DNA of 64,000 nt from JANNAT01 sp031384605. Lineage in GTDB: Bacteria > Pseudomonadota > Alphaproteobacteria > Rhodobacterales > Rhodobacteraceae. The notes under the pieces were generated by a model. That model did no database searches, was not told the DNA's origin, and saw only the letters and a program-made list of their open reading frames with translations. The stretch's first letter is position 1. Every line of letters begins with the position of its first letter. A program made the translations under genes and the position numbers. Positions 39,808 through 48,863 of this stretch are shown piece after piece. The DNA lies in the NCBI GenBank assembly GCA_031384605.1, contig JANNAT010000029.1:18788-82787 (forward strand), written 5' to 3'.

Positions 39808-41247
39808 CTATCCAACAAGGACGGCCGCACTGAGCGCCACCATGATGATGATTGTCAGCGCCAACAGCAGCGGCCAGATAAACCGCAACCAGCGTTCATA
39901 GGGCACCCGAGCAATCGCAAGACCACCCATGACGACGGCCGATGTGGGCGTAATCAGATTGACAACGCCGCTGGCGGTGGCAAAAGCGGTGACAACCAAC
40001 TCGCGCTTCACGCCCGCAAAATCGGCAACCGGGGCAAGGATTGGCATCGACAACACCGCAAGGCCCGAAGTTGACGGCACAAGGAACGACATCCCCACTT
40101 CGATCCAGTAGATCACGTTGATGAACGCCACCTTTGGAAGGCCTGCGACCGAAGTTTCGGCGCTGTGCAGGATGGTGTCGGTGATATGCCCCGCATCCAT
40201 CACCACGACGATGCCACGCGCCAGACCAATGATCAGCGCCACGCCCAGCAAATCGCGGGCCCCGTTGACGAACGTCTCAACCAGTCGCGCCTCGCCCAGC
40301 CGGGCAATGATACCGATAACGATGGCCGCGATCAGGAACAGACCCGACATCTGCGCCATCCACCAGCCCTGACTGGACACGCCCCAGACCATCACCGCAA
40401 AGGTCAGGGCGAACAGGATCAGGACGATCTGGTGCAACCCGGTAAAGGTGACTTCTTCCTTGGCTTTACCGCCCAGAAAATGCGCCTCGTTCGCGGCCTT
40501 CTTGTCGAACACCAATGACTTGGACGGATCGGCCTTTACCCGTGCTGCATAGCGCATCACGAAGGCCACGGTGACCAGCCAGCACAGCCCCAGAATGATC
40601 AGCCGCAGCACCAGCCCGTCGGCAAACGTCACCCCCGCCGCATCTGACGCGATGACAGTGGAAAACGCGTTGATGGTCGATCCCAACACGCCAACGCCTG
40701 CCCCCAGCAAGATCACCGCCACGGCCACAACCGCGTCATAGCCCGCCGCAATCATCACCGGGATCAGCAGGACGTAGAACGCCAACGTTTCTTCCGCCAT
40801 GCCATAGGTCGTGCCGCCCAGTGCAAACAGCGCCATCAGAAACGGGATCATCCAGTTCTCGCGCCCTTTCAGCCGCACCATCGCCCGCCCGATGCCCGCA
40901 TCAATGGCACCCGTGGCCGTGACCACACCGATAAAGCCGCCGATGATCAGCACGAACAGCGACACGTCGATGGCATTGGCTGCATAACTATCGGGATTAT
41001 AAAACCCGGCGATCGGGGCAAGGATCACATCGAACACACCCTGCGGATTGGCTTCTGTCGGCGCATAGCTGCCCGCCACCGGGATGTCCTTGCCCAACGC
41101 CTCGGATGGCACCCGCGCGTATTGCCCCGCCGGAATGATCCAGGTCAGCACAGCCACAAGGATGATCAGCCCGAACAGGATGGTGAAGGCCGAGGGAAAA
41201 CGGAACCCCGGCTTTGCTGCCAAGGTAGGGTCAAGTGTTGCTGGCAT
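39808..41247 (-). CDS. YfcC/DcuC-family basic amino acid antiporter, arginine/ornithine exchanger by context, 479 aa
   Basis: About twelve hydrophobic segments, with the YfcC-type sequences IIPAGQYARV near the N-terminus and GTTYGMAEETLAFY in the middle. Family members exchange amino acids; next to arcA, arcB and arcC it probably exchanges arginine for ornithine, replacing the usual ArcD. ATG 41247 follows AAAAGG; the ATG at 41265 lacks a site. The FNR box lies about 70 bp upstream. Confidence 0.88.
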   Translation of the reverse strand: MPATLDPTLAAKPGFRFPSAFTILFGLIILVAVLTWIIPAGQYARVPSEALGKDIPVAGSYAPTEANPQGVFDVILAPIAGFYNPDSYAANAIDVSLFVLIIGGFIGVVTATGAIDAGIGRAMVRLKGRENWMIPFLMALFALGGTTYGMAEETLAFYVLLIPVMIAAGYDAVVAVAVILLGAGVGVLGSTINAFSTVIASDAAGVTFADGLVLRLIILGLCWLVTVAFVMRYAARVKADPSKSLVFDKKAANEAHFLGGKAKEEVTFTGLHQIVLILFALTFAVMVWGVSSQGWWMAQMSGLFLIAAIVIGIIARLGEARLVETFVNGARDLLGVALIIGLARGIVVVMDAGHITDTILHSAETSVAGLPKVAFINVIYWIEVGMSFLVPSTSGLAVLSMPILAPVADFAGVKRELVVTAFATASGVVNLITPTSAVVMGGLAIARVPYERWLRFIWPLLLALTIIIMVALSAAVLVG

Positions 41248-41312
41248 CACATCGCGCCTTTTCATTCGTGGCAGGTTGCATTGACCCTTAAGCCGAATGA
41301 TCCCGCGTTGCC

Positions 41313-41326
41313 TTGATGCAGATCAA
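41313..41326. promoter_or_regulatory. Perfect FNR box TTGAT-N4-ATCAA between divergent arc and ATPase units
   Basis: TTGATgcagATCAA matches the FNR consensus at all ten positions. It is 66 bp upstream of the antiporter start (leftward) and 70 bp upstream of the ATPase start (rightward), so one site could activate both at low oxygen. Confidence 0.8.
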
Positions 41327-41395
41327 GTCGCCACCAGCACGTATCGCGCATCGTTTGGATGGGTGCGGTGGTGCCCTCCCTTATGGAGAAGACCC

Positions 41396-44008
41396 ATGGC
41401 AAAGATGATGTCAGACCTTGCCCCGATGACAGGCTTATCGGCTGCCGAGGCTGCAAGCCGCCTCACCGCCGACGGCCCCAACGCCCTGCCACATGCCAAG
41501 CGCCGCTCGGTGGTGAAGGTTGTCGTGAATGTGCTGCGCGAACCGATGCTGGCGCTGCTGCTGGCGGGGGGTGTGGTGTATCTGTTGCTGGGCAGCCGGG
41601 CCGAGGCGTTGATCTTGCTGGCCTTTGCCTGCATGTCGATCACCATCACAGCCGTGCAAGAGGCGCGGACCGAACGCGTGCTGGAGGCTTTGCGTGATCT
41701 GACCAGCCCGCGCGCGCTGGTGGTGCGCGGGGGAGAGCGGCTGCGTATTGCGGGCACGGATGTGGTGCGCGGCGATACCATCGTGCTGGCCGAAGGCGAC
41801 AGGGTGCCTGCGGACGCGCGGCTGTTGCAGGCGTCCGATCTGTCAGCCGACGAATCCCTGCTGACGGGCGAGGCTGTGCCGGTGCGCAAGGCCGTGGGTG
41901 CGCCGGATGCGGCTGCGCGACCCGGCGGCGAAGATCAACCGCTGGTGTTTTCCGGCACGCTGATCGTGCGCGGCACTGCCTTGGCCGAAGTTACCGCAAC
42001 CGGCGCGCGCAGTGAGATCGGCAAGATCGGCACCTCGCTGGACCAGTTGGAAACCGCTACGCCGCATTTGCAACGTCAGATGCGCACGCTTGTGCTGGCC
42101 TTTGCGCTGATTGGCGGGGCGGTGGCGCTGTTGGTGGTCGGGCTTTACGGCTGGATGCGCGGCGACTGGCTTGACGGGGTGCTGGCGGGCATCGCGGTGG
42201 GCATGGCGATGCTGCCCGAGGAATTCCCCATGGTGCTGGCTGTGTTCATGGCGATGGGGGCGTGGCGGATTTCCAAGGCGCGGGTGCTGACGCGCAGGGC
42301 TTCGGCGATTGAATCGTTGGGGGCGGCATCGGTGCTTTGCACCGACAAGACCGGGACGCTGACCGAGAACCGCATGACCATCGCGGCGCTGCATCTGGCC
42401 GACAGCAAGGCGTTTGTGATCGGAAAAGACCTTGTGCCGGACGCGTTTCGCGAATTGGCGGCGGCGGGCGTCATGGCTTCGGCAACAGAGCCGTTCGATC
42501 CGATGGAAAAGGCCTTTCATGCCTTGGCCAAAGCCGATCTGCGAACGGGCGAAACCCTGCCCGGCGAGGCGCGCACATTGATCAAGTCCTACCCTTTGTC
42601 ACCCAAATTGCTGGCCATGTCGCAGGTCTGGGATACATCTGACAATGGCGCAGATGGCAAAGGTGGCCTTATGATCGCGGCCAAAGGCGCCCCCGAGGCG
42701 ATAGCCGATTTGTGCCATCTGACAGCGCCTGCACGGGCCGCGATGATGCAGGCCGTTGACGCTATGGCCGCCCAAGGCCTGCGCATTCTGGGCGTGGCCG
42801 AGGCGGGATTTGCGGGCAAAACCCTGCCTGCGGATCAGCACGATTTCGACTATCGGTTTCTGGGTCTGGTCGGGCTGGCAGACCCGCTGCGCGCCTCGGT
42901 TCCCGCGGCAGTGGCGCAGTGCAAATCTGCGGGGATCAAGGTGATCATGATCACCGGGGATTATCCCGCCACGGCGCTGGCAATTGCAAACGACGCCGGG
43001 ATCGGCGGCGATATGGTGATCGACGGCACCGCATTGGCCGCGATGGCCGACACAGATCTTGCGACAGCTGTGCAAACCGCGACGGTCTTTGCCCGCATCC
43101 TGCCCGAACAAAAACTGCGCATCGTCAAGGCCCTGCAGGCCAAAGGTGCCATCGTCGCGATGACCGGTGACGGGGTGAACGACGCACCATCGCTGAAGGC
43201 TGCCGACATCGGTGTGGCAATGGGCGGGCGTGGCACCGATGTGGCGCGCGAGGCGGCCAGCATCGTGCTGCTGGATGATGATTTCGGCTCTATCGTCGCC
43301 ACGGTGCGGCTGGGGCGGCGCATTTATGACAACCTGCGCAAGGCAATGTCATTCATCTTGGCCGTGCATGTGCCCATCGCGGGCCTTGCGCTGATACCGC
43401 TGGCGTTTGGGATGCCACTGCTGTTCGGCCCGGTGCATATCGCCTTTCTGGAGATGGTCATCGACCCGGTCTGCTCATTGGTGTTCGAAGCCGAAGGCGA
43501 AGAAGACGGCGTGATGGACCGCCCGCCCCGCCCGGTGTCAGAGCCGCTGTTTTCCACGCCCACGATCATCTGGAGTTTGGTGCAAGGTGCTTTAGTGCTG
43601 GGTGTTGTCACCACGATCCTGTTTCTTGCCCCCGATTATGGCTTTGACACCGATCAGGTTCGTGCGTTGACCTTTCATTCGCTGGTGCTGTGCGTGGTGG
43701 CGCTGATCTTTGTGGATCGCTCTGTCTCGTCCTCGCTGATCACGGCGATCACCCGGCCCAACCGGGCGCTGGCCTATGTGCTGCCCATCGTCGCGGTCCT
43801 GCTGGCTGTCACCATCTTCTGGGCCCCGGCGCGCGATTTGTTCCGCTTTGGCGCGCTGGATGCGCAATGGCTGGTGGTGCCGGGCGGCGCGGGGCTGACG
43901 GTTCTGATCATTCTTGAACTGCTGAAACCGATCTGGCGCAGGGCCACGCGCACCGGCGGATCACAGCCGATGCAGGCCGGGCAAACCGCAAATCTTCGGC
44001 CAAGCTGA
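41396..44008 (+). CDS. Cation-transporting P-type ATPase (P2-like), 870 aa
   Basis: Phosphorylated D317 in CTDKTGTLTEN, ion-site motif MLPEEFPM in the fourth helix (SERCA has PEGLP), ADESLLTGEAVPV in the actuator domain, and TGDGVNDAPSLKAADIG in the hinge. No metal-binding CPC motif, so not a heavy-metal pump; a calcium, manganese or monovalent ion is more likely. ATG 41396 follows GGAGAAG. Divergent from the arginine deiminase operon across the FNR box, suggesting ion homeostasis at low oxygen. Confidence 0.93.
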   Translation: MAKMMSDLAPMTGLSAAEAASRLTADGPNALPHAKRRSVVKVVVNVLREPMLALLLAGGVVYLLLGSRAEALILLAFACMSITITAVQEARTERVLEALRDLTSPRALVVRGGERLRIAGTDVVRGDTIVLAEGDRVPADARLLQASDLSADESLLTGEAVPVRKAVGAPDAAARPGGEDQPLVFSGTLIVRGTALAEVTATGARSEIGKIGTSLDQLETATPHLQRQMRTLVLAFALIGGAVALLVVGLYGWMRGDWLDGVLAGIAVGMAMLPEEFPMVLAVFMAMGAWRISKARVLTRRASAIESLGAASVLCTDKTGTLTENRMTIAALHLADSKAFVIGKDLVPDAFRELAAAGVMASATEPFDPMEKAFHALAKADLRTGETLPGEARTLIKSYPLSPKLLAMSQVWDTSDNGADGKGGLMIAAKGAPEAIADLCHLTAPARAAMMQAVDAMAAQGLRILGVAEAGFAGKTLPADQHDFDYRFLGLVGLADPLRASVPAAVAQCKSAGIKVIMITGDYPATALAIANDAGIGGDMVIDGTALAAMADTDLATAVQTATVFARILPEQKLRIVKALQAKGAIVAMTGDGVNDAPSLKAADIGVAMGGRGTDVAREAASIVLLDDDFGSIVATVRLGRRIYDNLRKAMSFILAVHVPIAGLALIPLAFGMPLLFGPVHIAFLEMVIDPVCSLVFEAEGEEDGVMDRPPRPVSEPLFSTPTIIWSLVQGALVLGVVTTILFLAPDYGFDTDQVRALTFHSLVLCVVALIFVDRSVSSSLITAITRPNRALAYVLPIVAVLLAVTIFWAPARDLFRFGALDAQWLVVPGGAGLTVLIILELLKPIWRRATRTGGSQPMQAGQTANLRPS

Positions 44009-44018
44009 TTTCGGTCAA
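44005..44018. promoter_or_regulatory. Weak FNR-like box
   Basis: CTGATttcgGTCAA matches 8 of 10 positions of the FNR consensus and lies 90 bp before the cupin gene. It overlaps the end of the ATPase gene. Confidence 0.3.
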
Positions 44019-44107
44019 CACCGGATTGCAAGTTTGCGCGCAAAGGTCTGGCATCCGGTGGGCAGTTTGGTCACCGCGCAACCGAACCGCAACCAAAGGA
44101 GACCACC

Positions 44108-44500
44108 ATGAAAGGATATGTCGCGCATATCGAAGAGCTGACCGAAGACAACCACGACTTCCGGCACGTGCTTTACACCGGGCAGCATTTGCAACTGGTG
44201 CTGATGGCCCTGCAACCCGGGCAGGATATCGGGTCGGAAACCCACGCCACGCATGACCAGTTTTTCCGCATCGAAAAAGGCCGGGGCGAGATTGTGATCG
44301 ACGGGGCCGCCACGTCGGTCAAGGGCGGCGACGGCATCACCGTGCCCGCAGGTGCGCGGCACAATTTGAAGAATACCGGCGACAAACCGCTGCGGCTTTA
44401 CACGCTTTATGGTCCGCCCAACCACGTCTATCATCTGGTGCACGGCAAGACATCCGAGGCCGTGGCCTGCCACGAAGTATTCGACGGCGTGCCGACTTAA
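44108..44500 (+). CDS. Cupin domain protein, 130 aa
   Basis: The two cupin motifs are present: GSETHATHDQFFRIEKGRGEI with two His and a Glu, and VPAGARHNLKNTG with the third His. The single-domain beta-barrel would hold a metal ion. The N-terminus (KGYVAHIEELTEDNHDFR) resembles the family of small cupins linked to stress genes. AAAGGAG precedes ATG 44108. The reaction cannot be predicted. Confidence 0.9.
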   Translation: MKGYVAHIEELTEDNHDFRHVLYTGQHLQLVLMALQPGQDIGSETHATHDQFFRIEKGRGEIVIDGAATSVKGGDGITVPAGARHNLKNTGDKPLRLYTLYGPPNHVYHLVHGKTSEAVACHEVFDGVPT

Positions 44501-44772
44501 CGGCCCGCACCACAGCCTGCGACGCCCTGACCCGGCGCGAACACGCTGCCCAACCGTCCGACGCAAGATCAACGCATCGCCTGACACCTGCAGCATTGGC
44601 AAAACTGCAGCTGCCGCAAAACGCCGGATGGGGTTGTCGCGCGTGCGGCAGAACCCGGGATCAGTTTTGTGCAAAGAAAGCCGCTTCGTTTGGACCCACT
44701 GAAAGCGCGTGTAAAAGTTGCCGGTTGAACTGCAGCCTGTTCCGCCTTGAATAGACGCGGGGACCACAAAAG

Positions 44773-45867
44773 ATGCCCAACAGGCGCAATCTGTTATTTG
44801 GCGCTGGTGCTGCAGGCCTTGGCACGGTGCTTGGGTTTGGCGGCGTTTTGCGCGCATTCAGTCCCGGTCAGCCAAAAGCGCTTGTGAATGATGCGGGCCA
44901 GCCAATTGCTGGCAGCATTTCCGAGCGCGTCTTTGTCAAGATCAACAGCCTGCGGCAAGGCATGATCATCCAAAGTGCCGATATCGCTAATCCTGTGCTG
45001 TTGTTCGTGCATGGCGGCCCGGGAATGCCAGAGTTCTTTTTGAACACCACGCATCCCACGGGGTTAGAGCACGACTTTACCGTGGTCTGGTGGGAACAAC
45101 GCGGCGCGGGTCTCTCTTATAACCCCGACATTTCGCCGCAAAGCATGACCATGGCACAGATGATTGCCGACACGGTTGCAGTGACAGATTACCTGCGGCA
45201 GCGGTTTGGGAAAGACAAGATTTACCTGCTGGGCCATTCTTGGGGCAGTTTTCTGGCCATACAAGTCGCGGCAGCGGCACCCCAGCTTTACCACGCCTAC
45301 ATCGGCATGGGGCAGGTGTCGTGGCAACTGCGGTCCGAAGTGGCCGCCCATGCCTATATGCTGGATCAATACCGCGCGCGCGGTGACGCGGCGATGGTGC
45401 GCCAGCTGATGGCGGCACCGGCAAGCCTGTCCGGCGGGTTGTCCGACGCCTATTTGCGTCTGCGCGATGGCGCGATGCACGGGTTGGGCGTGGGCACGAC
45501 CCGCGATATGCGTTCCGTGATCATGGGCGTGTTCGTGCCCGTGTGGAGCTGCCGGGCCTATACCTTGCGTGAAAAGATCAACATCTGGCGGGGGCTGGCG
45601 TTTTCCCGCGGCTTTCTATGGCAGGACTTCCTCAACACAGATCTGACTGCCCCGATCACTACGCTGGACCTGCCTTTATACCTGTTCACCGGGATCTATG
45701 ACTACACCGCCAATCATGCCCTTGCCCGCGATTATTTCGACCTGATCAAGGCCCCGGTCAAAGGCTTTTACACGTTCGAAAACTCTGCTCACAGCCCGCT
45801 GTTTGAAGAGCCGCTGCGGGCGCGCGAAATCCTTGTGCAAGACGTGGTGACGACGCACCGCGACTGA
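44773..45867 (+). CDS. Exported alpha/beta hydrolase, proline iminopeptidase-like, 364 aa
   Basis: MPNRRNLLFGAGAAGLG is a twin-arginine-like signal. The fold begins FVHGGPGMPEF (oxyanion HGGPG) with the nucleophile Ser in LGHSWGSF (S33 family), and FENSAHSPL contains the catalytic His. Members cleave N-terminal proline peptides or small esters. It is placed just upstream of the polymer-forming membrane protein gene, with 272 bp of non-coding DNA before it. A periplasmic location is likely. Confidence 0.88.
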   Translation: MPNRRNLLFGAGAAGLGTVLGFGGVLRAFSPGQPKALVNDAGQPIAGSISERVFVKINSLRQGMIIQSADIANPVLLFVHGGPGMPEFFLNTTHPTGLEHDFTVVWWEQRGAGLSYNPDISPQSMTMAQMIADTVAVTDYLRQRFGKDKIYLLGHSWGSFLAIQVAAAAPQLYHAYIGMGQVSWQLRSEVAAHAYMLDQYRARGDAAMVRQLMAAPASLSGGLSDAYLRLRDGAMHGLGVGTTRDMRSVIMGVFVPVWSCRAYTLREKINIWRGLAFSRGFLWQDFLNTDLTAPITTLDLPLYLFTGIYDYTANHALARDYFDLIKAPVKGFYTFENSAHSPLFEEPLRAREILVQDVVTTHRD

Positions 45868-45877
45868 TGCAGGTCAA
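45864..45877. promoter_or_regulatory. Weak FNR-like box ahead of the membrane protein gene
   Basis: CTGATgcagGTCAA, 8 of 10 positions, overlaps the stop of the hydrolase gene and lies 58 bp before ATG 45935. Low confidence. Confidence 0.3.
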
Positions 45878-45934
45878 AGACGACAGCCGGGTATTCGGGC
45901 ACGTTGATACCCAAATCATCCAAGGAAAGCCGCC

Positions 45935-47065
45935 ATGCTTCGCACCCTGATCCTTATCTGTTGCCTGCTATCGGCCCCGGCAGTTGCCGAAGATGCCACC
46001 CTGACCATCGCGCAAGACCGCTATGTGGCGGGGGCCTCTGTCAGGTTCGACGGGCCTGCGGTGACTGACCTGTTCATGGCGGGCAACCGCGTCGTGGTGG
46101 CGGCACCCGTCGCGGGATCGGCGCATCTGGCGGGGCGTCGGGTGGCGGTCGAATCGGCTGTGGCGGGCGATTTGTTCGCGGCAGGATACGGCGTGGTTGT
46201 CAGCGCACCCATCGGCGGCGATGCATCCGTTTCGGGCTATGACGTGACAATCGGGCCGGTCAGCGGCAACCTGCGGGCGGCGGGCGCCGAAGTGGTGGTG
46301 GCATCAGTCGGGGGCTATGCGCTGATCTCGGGGGCGGATGTCACACTGAACGGTGCAATTGCGGGGGACGTGGTTCTTGTGTTGGATCAAGTCACGTTCG
46401 GGCCGGGTGCCTCCATCGCAGGGGCGCTGACGATCTATGCCAAAGACCCGACAATCGTCAAAGTGCCTGCTTCCGTTGCCCCTGCAGCACGGGTCAAGAT
46501 CGAAGCGCTGCAGAATTATGACGCCGGGAATTGGACTGACCGGATGCCGGTCAGGGTGCCATTCTGGCGGATCGTCCAGGGTTTCCTGACGGGCGTGCTG
46601 ATTTCGGGCCTGATCGCGGCACTGGTCATCGCGGTCGCGCCCAAGGCGGTGCAAAGCTGGCGCGAGTTGGCGCTGGCGCAGCCGGGCCGGGCGATCTGGT
46701 CGGGGTTTCTGGTGACTTCGGCGCTGGCGGGGTCGGGCTTTGTGCTGATGTTGACGATCGTCGGGGTGTTCTTGTTGCCAGTGATGCTGATGATCACGGT
46801 TATGGCGATTTTTGCGGGCTATGCGCTGGGATCTTATGTGCTGGGCGTCGGGCTGTGGCTGGCGTTGGGGCGACCGATGGCCGAAGGGTTGCCGGCCAAG
46901 TTCGGACTGGCCTGTCTGGGGGCGTTCGTTGCGGGCCTTGCGTGGCTGGTGCCCGTGGCGGGGTGGTTCTTTGTGCTGGCCCTGACCCTGCTGGGCATCG
47001 GCACGCTGGCGGCTTTCATCTTGCCCGGCGGGCTTTTGCTGCATCGGACAGCTGAAAGGATCTGA
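45935..47065 (+). CDS. Polymer-forming repeat protein with C-terminal membrane domain, 376 aa
   Basis: A Sec signal (LILICCLLSAPAVAE) precedes six or seven short repeats (for example VVVAAPVAGSAHLAG, VAVESAVAGDLFAAG), typical of bactofilin-like beta-helical rods. From about residue 210 on there are at least five transmembrane helices (GFLTGVLISGLIAALVIAV, then FVLMLTIVGVFLLPVML). This layout resembles DUF8173-type envelope proteins. The rod would face the periplasm. No enzymatic motif. A weak FNR-like box is upstream. Confidence 0.85.
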   Translation: MLRTLILICCLLSAPAVAEDATLTIAQDRYVAGASVRFDGPAVTDLFMAGNRVVVAAPVAGSAHLAGRRVAVESAVAGDLFAAGYGVVVSAPIGGDASVSGYDVTIGPVSGNLRAAGAEVVVASVGGYALISGADVTLNGAIAGDVVLVLDQVTFGPGASIAGALTIYAKDPTIVKVPASVAPAARVKIEALQNYDAGNWTDRMPVRVPFWRIVQGFLTGVLISGLIAALVIAVAPKAVQSWRELALAQPGRAIWSGFLVTSALAGSGFVLMLTIVGVFLLPVMLMITVMAIFAGYALGSYVLGVGLWLALGRPMAEGLPAKFGLACLGAFVAGLAWLVPVAGWFFVLALTLLGIGTLAAFILPGGLLLHRTAERI

Positions 47066-47100
47066 CGGCCCGGGCCCCAGTTTGACAAGGATTCTGCATT

Positions 47101-48198
47101 ATGGTTGACCGAAGACATCTGCTGATTGCGGGCGGTGTTGCGGCCCTTGGCTTGGCGGTTGCGGGGTGGACGGGCTTTCGCCGGATGGGGTCGATAGAAG
47201 ATTACGCCACCGCCATGGCCGCCTTGCGCACGCCCCTGCCCGCCAACCCTGCCCCGCGCGATCTGATCCATTTTGCCACGCTGGCGGCCAACAGCCACAA
47301 TACCCAAGCCTGGCAATTCCGCGCTGGTGATGGCAGGATCGACATCCTGCCTGATCTTTCGCGCCGCACTCCGGCGGTGGACCCTGACGATCATCATCTT
47401 TTCGCAAGTTTGGGATGTGCGGGCGAAAATATTGCCATTGCCGCGGCATCACGCGGACAGCCTGGCGAGCTGACCTTTGATCCCGCGACGGGTGGCTTTG
47501 CCCGTTTCGACTTTACCGCAGGGATCAGCCGCGACGCCGGACTTTGCGACGCCATCCCGCTGCGGCAATCGACGCGGGCGCAATATGATGGCACTGCGGT
47601 CACCACCGCCGACCTTGCCACGCTGGCCCAAGCGGCGGCTGTGCCGGGCGTTGATCTGATCTTCATGACAGACCGCAACCAGATCAATCAGTTGCGTGAT
47701 CTGGTGATTGCCGGAAATACCGCGCAAATGGCGGACCCCGCTTTTGTAGCCGAGGTAAAGCACTGGCTGCGGTTTAATCCGCACAATGCGGTATGGGCTG
47801 GTGACGGGCTGTTCAGTGCCGCCAGCGGCAACCCAAGCCTGCCAGATTGGCTGGGCCCGCGGATGTTCGACTGGGCCTTTACGGCAAAGGCCGAAAACGA
47901 AAAATACACGCGCCAGATTGCTTCATCTGCTGGAATTGTGGTCTTTGCAGCCGCAAAGGCCGACCCCGAGCATTGGATACTTGCGGGGCGCGCATGCCAG
48001 CGGTTTGCCTTGCAGGCCACCGCGCTGGGGCTGAAACACGCCTTTCTGAACCAGCCGGTCGAAGTGGCTGCGTTCAGACCTGACCTTGCAGCATTGATCG
48101 GGATGCCGGGGCGCAGACCCGATCTGGTGATGCGGTTCGGGCGTGGGGCGGCAATGCCGTTTTCACCGCGCAGACCGATAACTGAGGTGATGGTATGA
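47101..48198 (+). CDS. Acg-type nitroreductase-like FMN protein with N-terminal signal, 365 aa
   Basis: MVDRRHLLIAGGVAALGLAV is a twin-arginine-like hydrophobic leader. The family signature NSHNTQAWQF lies near residue 63, then IDILPDLSRRTPAVDPDD, FASLGCAGENI and AIPLRQSTRAQYD, all typical of the Acg subgroup, which binds FMN but often lacks nitroreductase activity. It opens a cluster of overlapping genes: its stop overlaps the start of the DUF6064-like gene (48195). Confidence 0.88.
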   Translation: MVDRRHLLIAGGVAALGLAVAGWTGFRRMGSIEDYATAMAALRTPLPANPAPRDLIHFATLAANSHNTQAWQFRAGDGRIDILPDLSRRTPAVDPDDHHLFASLGCAGENIAIAAASRGQPGELTFDPATGGFARFDFTAGISRDAGLCDAIPLRQSTRAQYDGTAVTTADLATLAQAAAVPGVDLIFMTDRNQINQLRDLVIAGNTAQMADPAFVAEVKHWLRFNPHNAVWAGDGLFSAASGNPSLPDWLGPRMFDWAFTAKAENEKYTRQIASSAGIVVFAAAKADPEHWILAGRACQRFALQATALGLKHAFLNQPVEVAAFRPDLAALIGMPGRRPDLVMRFGRGAAMPFSPRRPITEVMV

Positions 48199-48863
48199 CC
48201 CCTCCGTTCACAATTGCGGATTTTCTGGCGGTTTTTGCCGCTTACAACGCCGCAATCTGGCCATTTCACCTTGTCGCTTATGCCCTCGGGCTGGTGGCCG
48301 TCGCTGCCATCTTTGTGCCGCGACCCGGGCTTGTGCGATTGGCTTTTGCCGCTTTGGCAATCCTTTGGGCCTTCACTGGCATCGGCTATCATTTTATGTT
48401 TTTTGCCACAATCAACCCGATTGCCCCAATGTTTGCCGCATTCTTCGTCCTGCAGGGTATCTTGTTGCTGGCAAGCGCCATGCCGCCCCGTAACCTGAGT
48501 CTGCACCTTGGGCACGATTTTCGGTCCATCGCGGGGCTGGTCACGATCGTCTACGCGCTGGCGATCTATCCCGTCCTTGGGATCTGGGCCGGGCACGGGT
48601 TGATGGCCGGGCCGATGTTCGGCGTCGCCCCCTGCCCCACCACGATATTCACCATCGGTGTGCTGCTGATTGCGCGTGGCACTTGGGTGATCTGGTTGTC
48701 GATTATCCCGTTCCTGTGGTCGCTGATCGGATTGGCTGCAGCGATCCAGCTTGGCATCCCAGAGGGTCTGGCAATGCCGGTGGCAGGCGTTTTTCTTGCC
48801 AGAACTTTGGTGTGGCAGGCCCGTGCAGGGCGGCATGATCCCAAACCCAGGATCGCATCGTGA
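48195..48863 (+). CDS. DUF6064-like multi-pass membrane protein, 222 aa
   Basis: Seven or so hydrophobic segments (for example LVAYALGLVAVAAIFV, AFAALAILWAFTG), with an aromatic-rich YNAAIWPFHL near the N-terminus and GVAPCPTTIFTIG in the C-terminal half, the DUF6064 pattern. The function is unknown. The 4-nt overlaps on both sides (48195-48198, 48860-48863) indicate it is co-translated with the nitroreductase-like and the hydrolase genes. Confidence 0.8.
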   Translation: MTPPFTIADFLAVFAAYNAAIWPFHLVAYALGLVAVAAIFVPRPGLVRLAFAALAILWAFTGIGYHFMFFATINPIAPMFAAFFVLQGILLLASAMPPRNLSLHLGHDFRSIAGLVTIVYALAIYPVLGIWAGHGLMAGPMFGVAPCPTTIFTIGVLLIARGTWVIWLSIIPFLWSLIGLAAAIQLGIPEGLAMPVAGVFLARTLVWQARAGRHDPKPRIAS

